This document shows positions 1 through 5,315 of a stretch of 5,315 nucleotides of DNA, one piece after another. Each line of letters opens with the position of its first letter. The first letter of the stretch is position 1. The DNA is from an uncultured Eubacteriales bacterium (GTDB taxonomy: Bacteria > Bacillota > Clostridia > Eubacteriales > Anaerofustaceae). Position numbers and translations under genes: made by a program. The stretch is taken from assembly GCA_902796565.1 (NCBI GenBank), contig CADBPP010000164.1:1-5315 (forward strand), in the 5' to 3' direction. The notes beneath the pieces are model-generated. The model saw nothing but the letters and a program-made list of their open reading frames with translations, did no database searches and was not told the DNA's origin.

Positions 1-48
1 ATCTTTATTGACCAGCTCAATAAACTTCTTAATATTCTCATTTGACAT
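1..48 (-). CDS. N-terminus of a small protein, possibly a Nif11-like leader peptide (partial, runs off the left edge)
   Basis: Only the first 16 codons are visible, reading MSNENIKKFIELVNKD. The ATG at 48-46 is preceded by a strong Shine-Dalgarno GGAGGG (minus strand of 56-61) with a 7-nt spacer, which makes translation here credible although the gene is cut. The pattern M-S-x-E-N-x-K-x-F-x-E-x-V-x-x-D resembles the start of the Nif11 domain family. That family includes leader segments of ribosomally made, modified peptides as well as nitrogen-fixation-associated small proteins of unknown role. No core peptide, modification enzyme or transporter can be seen, so the family call is an inference from 16 residues. 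Any short helical, charged N-terminus could look similar. No convincing promoter was found between the start codon and the neighbouring repeat at 67-107. Confidence 0.5.
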   Translation of the reverse strand, partial: MSNENIKKFIELVNKD

Positions 49-55
49 ATCGTAT

Positions 56-61
56 CCCTCC
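56..61 (-). promoter_or_regulatory. Ribosome binding site GGAGGG for the left-edge minus-strand gene
   Basis: The plus strand reads CCCTCC, so the minus strand carries GGAGGG, seven nucleotides before the ATG at 48-46. It is close to the ideal anti-16S sequence and is the main reason to accept the truncated ORF as a real gene. Confidence 0.65.
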
Positions 62-66
62 ATATT

Positions 67-107
67 AAGTCAAAAAGAACCGTCCCCATTGACTTCCCCG
101 TTGACTT
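67..107. repeat. REP/RAYT-type palindromic repeat with core AAGAACCGTCCCC
   Basis: AAGTCAA at 67-73 is mirrored by its reverse complement TTGACTT at 89-95, and TTGACTT occurs again at 101-107. The two arms at 67-73 and 89-95 enclose AAAGAACCGTCCCCA, giving a 29-bp hairpin-like unit followed by a half-repeat. From memory, the GGGGACGGTTCTTTT core (seen here on the minus strand) recurs as a dispersed repeat in many Firmicutes and other genomes and is associated with IS200-like REP-associated tyrosine transposases. No transposase is present here. The element sits exactly between the left-edge gene and the point where serine dehydratase homology begins. I see only this one copy in the window. Confidence 0.55.
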
Positions 108-108
108 C

Positions 109-618
109 CTGCCAGGCTGTCTCGTATCTCTTTACGAGGACAGAGGTTTTGACGTTAAAGACATAGTGATGTCCATGTTTACGGCAGGTGCTTTTGGCTT
201 AGTGATCGCAGAAAGAGCCAGCATAGCCGGAGCTCAGGGAGGCTGCCAGGCTGAGTGCGGAAGTGCAGCGGGAATGGCTGCCGCCGCTCTTACTGAAGTG
301 ATGGAAGGAACTCCATCAATGTGCGGCGATGACTGCGCAATGGCTCTTGCAAGCCAACTGGGGCTTGTATGTGATCCGGTGGCTGGCCTTGTAGAGATCC
401 CCTGTATCAAGAGAAATGTATCCGGGCTTATGATAGCATTTTCATGTGCGGATATGGCTCTTGCAGGCATAGAGGCAAAGATACCTGCAGACGAATGCCT
501 GGATGCAATGCGTGAGGTGGGAGATTCAATGCCTGCCTCACTTAAAGAAACCGCCGGAGGCGGACTGGCTACGACCCCAACAGGCATAAGGCTCAGAAAG
601 CAGGTTTACGGAGACTGA
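109..618 (+). pseudogene. sdaAA: L-serine dehydratase (iron-sulfur) alpha subunit, C-terminal fragment
   Basis: The intact family enzyme deaminates L-serine to pyruvate and ammonia in the cytoplasm using a [4Fe-4S] cluster. In Firmicutes it is usually two subunits, the alpha being about 290 residues. Here only the last ~169 residues of alpha remain. Homology starts around the LPG triplet at 109-117, matching the family's glycine-rich PG-VLL stretch, and continues to a normal C-terminus with the TPTG motif and stop TGA at 616-618. The cluster ligands appear preserved: the Cys of GGCQAE (codon 244-246), of CDPVAG (370-372) and of PCIKRN (403-405). Their 42- and 11-residue spacings equal those recalled for the studied enzymes. 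The first half is missing and no beta subunit gene is in view. In-frame GTG 166 and ATG 169 have no Shine-Dalgarno, and the frame runs open leftward into the repeat to position 46. I read it as a decayed remnant; a separately translated half-protein is less likely. Confidence 0.85.
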
Positions 619-799
619 CTCCAAAAACATCCTAAAGGCTTATGATAATGTGCTCCAGGGGAAACGCCCTAACGGAGAAGCAAATGATACCCCGGAACGG
701 CTTTCTTTCGAGGACCGGGCTGTACTTGCATCTCTGCAGGAGCAGATGTCGCAGGCCGCAGGTTTATTTCGCGACCCTAACCGCGTTATCTTGAAATGA
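602..799 (+). pseudogene. Unidentified gene fragment without a start codon
   Basis: A frame different from the serine dehydratase remnant is open from 590 to the TGA at 797-799. From about 620 it reads like real protein: SKNILKAYDNVLQGKRPNG, then a helical acidic stretch with FEDRAVLASLQEQMSQAAGLF, ending DPNRVILK. Charged and hydrophobic residues are distributed as in a soluble helical C-terminus. There is no ATG before codon 746-748 and no ribosome binding site in front of a plausible start, so it is best explained as the tail of a gene whose 5' part was lost when it was joined to the serine dehydratase fragment. I do not recognise the family. It could also be a chance open frame of about 60 codons, though the composition argues mildly against that. 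Confidence 0.35.
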
Positions 800-841
800 A
801 TGCGACCTGTGGGTAGAATAATTACTCAATTTCACCAGCAA

Positions 842-1450
842 CTATCTGCTGTCCTTGAAAAAAATCCCGGCTAACAGAAGAGCAGCAACGATGGCGGTAA
901 AAACAAGCGTGAAGATCGGATATATGAATGCGGCAATCAGGCAGATTGCATAGAAAAAATAGCCTGCGATGCGCAGCCGCACCTGAAATTTTATCTCATC
1001 AGTGACATCCGGATTATCCTTCTTTACCTGCCACCTTAAACCATTGAATGATGCTGTACATAGCATCTGGGCTAAGGCGTACATAACTTCCGGAACTGTA
1101 GAAGCAGGATTTTTCCCAACCCAGGCGGTTGCAAACGGTATCAGGGTAACAAAAAGAATCCACAATCCGTTCAGCAGGAATGCGCGTGAGGATATTACTG
1201 TTGCGGCTTTGAACAAATCATGGTGCGCATGCCAGGCAGCGTAGATCATGATGAAGCTTATCACATACGCAAAGAAAACAGCATTATTTTCCAAAAGCCC
1301 TTTCCATGTCGGGCTATCCGGCACGGCAAGCTCCAGCACCATTATCGTTGCCGCTATGGCAAGGATTCCATCTGTGAATGCCTCAACTCTTGATTTTTCC
1401 ATGATTTGCTCATTTACCTCTGCTGTATATTTCTGCCTGACGGGATCCAC
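842..1450 (-). CDS. TMEM175/DUF1211-family integral membrane protein, putative potassium channel
   Basis: The protein has 202 residues from the GTG at 1450-1448. Bacterial TMEM175 homologues are potassium-permeable channels of six helices per subunit, with the family signature RxxxFSDGxxAIxxT in the first helix. Here that signature is R21-V-E-A-F-T-D-G followed by ILAIAATIMVLEL, with Thr in place of the usual Ser. Six hydrophobic segments lie at roughly 24-43, 57-75, 88-108, 118-135, 161-178 and 180-197, and the overall length is typical. The start is a choice. GTG 1450 has GGAGG with a 7-nt spacer (1458-1462). The internal ATG at 1402 (residue 17) fits the family's usual N-terminus, just before R-x-E-A-F, but has only a weak GAG. 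The 5' end overlaps a 38-codon ORF (1414-1530), so it may instead continue a frameshifted longer N-terminus. Convergent with the debris to its left and divergent from the kinase. Family call is firm; ion selectivity is inferred from the family. Confidence 0.88.
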   Translation of the reverse strand: MDPVRQKYTAEVNEQIMEKSRVEAFTDGILAIAATIMVLELAVPDSPTWKGLLENNAVFFAYVISFIMIYAAWHAHHDLFKAATVISSRAFLLNGLWILFVTLIPFATAWVGKNPASTVPEVMYALAQMLCTASFNGLRWQVKKDNPDVTDEIKFQVRLRIAGYFFYAICLIAAFIYPIFTLVFTAIVAALLLAGIFFKDSR

Positions 1451-1530
1451 ATGACTGCCTCCATCATATCTTCATTCACACTTTCAGTCAAAGGCCGGGG
1501 AATTTTCGTAAGATTTCTTAATTTCGCCAT
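1414..1530 (-). CDS. 38-residue ORF overlapping the channel gene; leader peptide or split N-terminus
   Basis: An ATG at 1530-1528 follows GGGGGGAG (minus strand of 1537-1544) at a 6-nt spacing, one of the strongest ribosome binding sites in the window. The product begins MAKLRNLTKIPRPLTESVN and ends in GRNIQQR, with TAA at 1416-1414. It has no membrane segment or recognisable domain. It overlaps the channel ORF by 37 nt in a different frame, and the channel frame stays open back to 1471. Reading could therefore pass from one to the other by a single -1 shift anywhere between 1471 and 1414. Two readings are possible: a translationally coupled leader peptide controlling the channel, or the true N-terminal piece of one ~230-residue protein broken by loss of one base. 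I saw no classic slippery heptamer. The strong site supports translation; function is unknown. Confidence 0.5.
   Translation of the reverse strand: MAKLRNLTKIPRPLTESVNEDMMEAVMWIPSGRNIQQR
1458..1462 (-). promoter_or_regulatory. Ribosome binding site GGAGG favouring the GTG start at 1450
   Basis: The minus strand carries GGAGG seven nucleotides before the GTG at 1450-1448. It lies inside the upstream 38-codon ORF, so initiation at the channel gene could depend on ribosomes translating that ORF. It could also be coincidental, because the same bases encode Met-Glu-Ala in the small ORF. Confidence 0.45.
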
Positions 1531-1603
1531 TTTGATCTCCCCCCTTTATGATAAAATAACCTAGAAACCGGGATTAATGTCATTGTTGTTTTTGAGGGTA
1601 AAA
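1531..1603. promoter_or_regulatory. Divergent intergenic spacer between the channel operon and the hybrid kinase
   Basis: These 73 bp separate the ATG at 1530 (minus) from the ATG at 1604 (plus) and contain both ribosome binding sites, so both promoters must lie in or next to them. For the plus strand a possible -10 is TATGAT at 1547-1552, with TCGCCA at 1524-1529 as a poor -35 (17-bp spacer). For the minus strand ATGACA (complement of 1578-1583) resembles a -35, with a weak TATTTT 19 bp further on. Both assignments are weak matches, and I see no clear operator palindrome. The compactness implies overlapping control of the two genes. Confidence 0.35.
1594..1598 (+). promoter_or_regulatory. 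Ribosome binding site GAGGG selecting the kinase start at 1604
   Basis: GAGGG ends five nucleotides before the ATG at 1604-1606. An in-frame ATG at 1577 would add nine residues but has no comparable site, and the upstream in-frame stop is TAG at 1562-1564. The 1604 start also gives a normal signal peptide with a short basic N-region. Confidence 0.6.
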
Positions 1604-4600
1604 ATGAGCGATAACAAGATCAAAAGAATCAGCCTGATAGTACTGTTATTTATGATGCAGTCAGTTCTTCTGTTTCCGGTAATGACAAAGGCAGAGACTA
1701 TCAAGCCTATCCGGGTCGGTTATTATGAAAACGAAGTATTTGAGGAGGGGGCCCGGGAAGGCGCCGTTAAAACAGGATATGCATATGAATACTATCAGAA
1801 AATGTCCGAATATACAGGGTGGAGGTATGAGTATGTATATGGGGATTTCAGCGATCTGTACCGGATGCTTATTGACGGGGAAATAGATCTGCTGGCTGGC
1901 CTTGCGTGGAAAGAAGACCGGGAATCACTCATAGGTTATCCTGATTCTCCTATGGGGAATGAAACTTATAATCTTGTTAAGCATGATGCGAATGAGGATA
2001 TTACCACTGATCCAAATACACTTAATAACAAGAAGATCGGTGTTCTGGACAGTGCAATGAAGGATGCCCTGTATGAATATTTGGATAGTAATGCAATAAA
2101 TGCTGATGTGGTTACTTTTCCAGATTATGAACCGCTGTTTTCTGCTTTTGATAACCGTGAGATAGACGTAATCGCAGCTGAAGGCGACGGCGCATACGGA
2201 AGGGATAATTCTGAACTTCTATTCTCTTTCGGAGCTTCAAACTATTATCTTTGTGTCAGTAAGTCACGCCCTGAACTTCTAGATATCCTGAATGCCGCTC
2301 AGGCAGAACTTTCATTGGATGAACCGAATTACATCAATTTTTTAAGGAGCAAATACTACCCGGTCAGTATATCCAGCAGAGCTTTTTCACCGGCAGAGAA
2401 GGAATGGCTCTCATCTCACAGCAAACTCGTGGTTGGATACCTGAATGATTACCTTCCATATAGCGATACAGATTCATCAGGCAGAGCTACCGGAGTGGTC
2501 AAGGATATTGTTCCAAGGATGCTGGAAGATCTTGATATCAGGGAACTTGCGGTATCGTATAAGAGTTTTGACAGTTATGATGAAATGATCTCTGCCCTGA
2601 GTTCCGGAGAGATAGATGTTTCTTTTCCTGCAGGCGGAGGACTCTATTATTCGGAAGAAGGCGGAGTACTGCTTTCAAATGCTGTTGTTTCAGCAGCAAC
2701 CGAAATCGTATATGAGGGAGAATATAATGAGAACACCATCAGTAAGTTTGCGGTCAATGAAAATAACCGGATGCAGTACTATTTTATTAAATCTCATTAT
2801 CCCAACGCAGAGACTCTTTTCTTTTCTTCTATTGATGAATGCCTGAGGGCAGTTGATGAAGGGACTGTCGGATGTACTACGTTAAATGGTATGAGAGCGA
2901 ATGACATCCTGCGGAACAGCCGATACAGCAATCTTTCACTTCTCCAGACAACATATAATGATGACAGATGCTTCGGTATAAAGATAGGAAATGAAGGACT
3001 GTTAAAGTTGGTCAACCGGGGTATTAATGTCCTTGGATCAGACTATGCCCAAAATCTTGCTTTCCGTTATACAGATGAACTGTATGCCTACTCAATGGCA
3101 GATCTCATACGGGATAATTCTTTTCTTTTCGGAGGGATAATACTTGCTGTTGCGGCTTTGATCATCCTGTTTCTGATACGGGATCATAAACGTACTAGAA
3201 GAGAGATAGAGAATAAAGAGGCAGCCAGAAAAGAGCTGGAAAAAGCCAATGAGGAATTGCTGGAACAACAGATGCGCCGTGAGCAGCAGGACAAAATGAT
3301 AACTGCATTGGCATCCGATTACCGCTGTGTTTATCATGTTGATCTGGATAATAATGATGCAGTCTGTTACAGAGCGGATCCTAATGACCACGAACAGACT
3401 CCGGAGGGGATCCATTTCCCATATTTTGAGAGATTTTCATGGTATGCAGAGCATTCTGTTTCAGAAAGCTACAGGGATGGATTTCTAAAATTCATAGATC
3501 CTGAGCATGTCCGGGAAGCCCTTAAGGATGATCCGATCATAGTGTACAGGTATCTTGCGAACAGGGGTGGCAGAGAATATTATGAAATGATCCGCTTTGC
3601 AGGAGTCAGACATGCGGAAAACCGTGATGACCACATAGTACATGCGGTAGGAGTCGGTCTTACCGTAATTGATAATGAAATGAGGGAAACACTTGCAAAA
3701 AACCAGGCTCTTGGTGAGGCGCTTGCCGGTGCAGAGGAAGCGAGCAAAGCAAAAACAGCCTTTCTGTCAAATATGAGTCATGAGATCCGTACGCCGATGA
3801 ATGCGATCATCGGATTGGACAGCCTTGCTCTGAAAAGTGATACACTTTCCGACGAGGTACGGGAATATCTGGAAAAGATAGGGGAAAGTGCCAGACATCT
3901 TCTGGGACTGATAAATGATATCCTGGATATGAGCCGCATAGAATCCGGACGTCTGGTGCTGAGAAAGGAAGAATTTTCTTTCAGCCGCATGCTGGAGCAG
4001 CTTAATACCATGATCATGTCCCAATGTGCTGAAAAAGGACTTAAGTATGAATGCAGCGTTATAGGAGGCGTCAGTGATTATTATATCGGTGACGATATGA
4101 AACTGAAGCAGGTTCTTATAAATATACTTTCAAATGCCATAAAATTCACGGATCCGCCAGGAAGCGTAACCCTGACTGTCGAACGTACCGCAGTGTTTGA
4201 GGATCATTCCACCTTAAAATTTGTTGTTAAAGACAGCGGAATTGGTATGGATAAGTCATTTATTCCAAGACTGTTTGACGCTTTTTCCCAGGAAGATGAC
4301 AGCAGAAATAACAGATTTGGCAGCACCGGACTCGGTATGGCTATAACAAAAAATATGGTAGAGCTTATGAACGGTTCGATTTCCGTTGAATCTGAAAAAG
4401 GGGTCGGAACAGAGTTTACGGTTTTTATCACACTGATAAACAGCGAACATATCGGATCCACAATGAGCCGGATCAATCCGGGAGACCTTTTTGTGCTGGT
4501 TGTGGATGATGAGGACATTGCAGCGGAGCACGCAAGAATTGTTCTTGATGAGGCGGGAATAAAAGCAGATACATGCAGCAACGGTCAGGAGGCAATGAAA

Positions 4601-5315
4601 ATGCTGGAAGTTCAGCATGCAAAGCATGATCCCTATAACCTTGTACTGCTTGACTGGAAGATGCCGGAAATGGATGGTATTGAGGTTGCCAGAGAGATAA
4701 GAAAACAGTATGACAAAGAAACCACGGTTATCATACTGACATCTTTTAACTGGGACGAGATCATGGATGAGGCTCTGCATATCGGCGTGGACGGTTTTCT
4801 TGCAAAGCCTTTGTTCGCCTCAAATGTCATTGATGAATTTAAGCGTATTGCTCATAAGAATAATATGAGCCTCTTTTTGGAGAAGAAGCGGGCTGATCTG
4901 AAGGATAAAAAAATACTCCTTGCTGAGGATATAAAAATAAATGCAGAGATCATGAAAAATATCATTCTTGCCCGTGGAGCTTTGATCGATTATGCGGAAA
5001 ACGGAAGGAAGGCATTGGAAATGTTTAATAGCAGCGCAGAAGGTTATTATGATGCTATCCTCATGGATGTCCGTATGCCGGAAATGGACGGGCTTGAAGC
5101 AGCTTCCGCAATCCGTTCTCTTGACCGGTCGGATGCTAAGAGTGTTCCGATAATTGCCTTAACGGCAAATGCATTTGATGAAGATGTCCAGCGTTCACTT
5201 CAGGCAGGAATGAACGCGCATTTAACAAAGCCTGTGGAACCGGATCACCTTTATCAGACATTGGAAGAACTTATCTGGGAGACTAAAGAAGGACGGGAAG
5301 ACCAATTGAATGGCA
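1604..5315 (+). CDS. BvgS-like hybrid sensor histidine kinase with tandem solute-binding sensor domains and two receivers (partial, 3' end outside)
   Basis: The frame is open for 1237 codons and leaves the window. Residues 1-30 form a signal peptide (basic IKR, hydrophobic core, TKA before E31). Two solute-binding modules of the SBP_bac_3/BvgS venus-flytrap type follow, about 34-255 and 274-495; the second opens with KLVVGY and ends before the membrane. One helix spans 506-525, then a charged coiled coil (526-565), a PAS-like domain (about 566-692) and the kinase core. HisKA has H726 in MSHEIRTPMNAIIG. HATPase_c has N844 (N box), D877-S-G-I-G (G1) and G906-S-T-G-L-G (G2). Receiver 1 (about 964-1083) has D968/D969, phosphoacceptor D1017 in LLDWKMPEMDG, T1046 and K1068. 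Receiver 2 (about 1103-1227) has E1108/D1109, D1155 in LMDVRMPEMDG, T1187 and K1209. All catalytic residues are present. The protein should bind an extracellular small molecule, probably an amino acid or similar solute, and autophosphorylate and relay phosphate inside the cell. No HPt domain is seen before the edge. Ligand and output are unknown. Confidence 0.93.
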   Translation, partial: MSDNKIKRISLIVLLFMMQSVLLFPVMTKAETIKPIRVGYYENEVFEEGAREGAVKTGYAYEYYQKMSEYTGWRYEYVYGDFSDLYRMLIDGEIDLLAGLAWKEDRESLIGYPDSPMGNETYNLVKHDANEDITTDPNTLNNKKIGVLDSAMKDALYEYLDSNAINADVVTFPDYEPLFSAFDNREIDVIAAEGDGAYGRDNSELLFSFGASNYYLCVSKSRPELLDILNAAQAELSLDEPNYINFLRSKYYPVSISSRAFSPAEKEWLSSHSKLVVGYLNDYLPYSDTDSSGRATGVVKDIVPRMLEDLDIRELAVSYKSFDSYDEMISALSSGEIDVSFPAGGGLYYSEEGGVLLSNAVVSAATEIVYEGEYNENTISKFAVNENNRMQYYFIKSHYPNAETLFFSSIDECLRAVDEGTVGCTTLNGMRANDILRNSRYSNLSLLQTTYNDDRCFGIKIGNEGLLKLVNRGINVLGSDYAQNLAFRYTDELYAYSMADLIRDNSFLFGGIILAVAALIILFLIRDHKRTRREIENKEAARKELEKANEELLEQQMRREQQDKMITALASDYRCVYHVDLDNNDAVCYRADPNDHEQTPEGIHFPYFERFSWYAEHSVSESYRDGFLKFIDPEHVREALKDDPIIVYRYLANRGGREYYEMIRFAGVRHAENRDDHIVHAVGVGLTVIDNEMRETLAKNQALGEALAGAEEASKAKTAFLSNMSHEIRTPMNAIIGLDSLALKSDTLSDEVREYLEKIGESARHLLGLINDILDMSRIESGRLVLRKEEFSFSRMLEQLNTMIMSQCAEKGLKYECSVIGGVSDYYIGDDMKLKQVLINILSNAIKFTDPPGSVTLTVERTAVFEDHSTLKFVVKDSGIGMDKSFIPRLFDAFSQEDDSRNNRFGSTGLGMAITKNMVELMNGSISVESEKGVGTEFTVFITLINSEHIGSTMSRINPGDLFVLVVDDEDIAAEHARIVLDEAGIKADTCSNGQEAMKMLEVQHAKHDPYNLVLLDWKMPEMDGIEVAREIRKQYDKETTVIILTSFNWDEIMDEALHIGVDGFLAKPLFASNVIDEFKRIAHKNNMSLFLEKKRADLKDKKILLAEDIKINAEIMKNIILARGALIDYAENGRKALEMFNSSAEGYYDAILMDVRMPEMDGLEAASAIRSLDRSDAKSVPIIALTANAFDEDVQRSLQAGMNAHLTKPVEPDHLYQTLEELIWETKEGREDQLNG

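Noticed and set aside
642..794. Short ORF beginning ATG at 642 on the plus strand
   Set aside because: Its product is rich in Arg and Cys and looks like an out-of-frame reading; the neighbouring frame (602-799) has far more protein-like composition.
836..851. CAGCA/TGCTG inverted repeat at the 3' end of the channel gene as a terminator
   Set aside because: The stem is only five base pairs, overlaps the stop codon and coding end, and has no following U-tract on the expected strand.
1577..1603. Upstream in-frame ATG at 1577 as the kinase start
   Set aside because: No Shine-Dalgarno precedes it, while the ATG at 1604 has GAGGG at 5 nt and gives a normal signal peptide.
2211..2280. Direct repeat CTGAACTTCT at 2211-2220 and 2271-2280
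   Set aside because: Both copies encode part of the kinase's first binding domain (SELL and PELL in the same frame), and a ten-base match of this sort is expected by chance.
2797..4830. Several antisense open frames of 65-174 codons inside the kinase gene
   Set aside because: All lie opposite strongly conserved kinase and receiver motifs, show no family features and have odd compositions, so they are by-products of the coding strand.
1..5315. CRISPR array, tRNA or rRNA genes, riboswitch
   Set aside because: No regularly spaced repeats, cloverleaf-like or rRNA-like sequences were seen, and the only gap over 70 bp outside genes or fragments is too short or featureless to support a riboswitch.

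Overview
The window looks like a piece of chromosome from a low-to-mid GC Firmicute, most likely a Lachnospiraceae-type Clostridia. The reasons are purine-rich AGGAGG-type ribosome binding sites, an iron-sulfur two-subunit-type L-serine dehydratase remnant, and a very large substrate-binding-domain hybrid histidine kinase of the kind abundant in gut Clostridia. This is inference from gene content; no rRNA or other phylogenetic marker is present.

Left third (1 to about 840) is a scarred region. At the left edge a minus-strand gene is entered. Only its first 16 codons are visible, behind a strong ribosome binding site, and they resemble a Nif11-type leader. Next to it lies a short palindromic repeat (67-107) of the REP/RAYT-associated type, carrying the core AAGAACCGTCCCC. 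Immediately after the repeat begins the C-terminal ~60% of an L-serine dehydratase alpha subunit (109-618). Its three predicted Fe-S cysteines are intact, but its N-terminal part and start are missing. Behind it is a further open fragment with no start (about 602-799) that I cannot identify. The region looks like gene debris assembled at a mobile repeat.

Middle (842-1530, minus strand): a six-helix TMEM175/DUF1211-family potassium channel homologue. A 38-codon ORF with its own strong ribosome binding site overlaps its 5' end in another frame. This is either a coupled leader peptide or the N-terminal piece of a gene split by a one-base frameshift.

Right two thirds (1604 to beyond the right edge, plus strand): a very long BvgS-like hybrid sensor kinase. 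Its order is signal peptide, two tandem extracellular solute-binding (SBP_bac_3-like) modules, one membrane helix, a coiled-coil linker, a PAS-like domain, HisKA, HATPase_c and two receiver domains. The reading frame is open for 1237 codons and runs off the end. It is transcribed divergently from the channel gene across a 73-bp spacer that must hold both start regions. The kinase would bind a small extracellular ligand and relay phosphate internally. Its output partner is not in the window. Any functional link with the channel is only suggested by the divergent layout.
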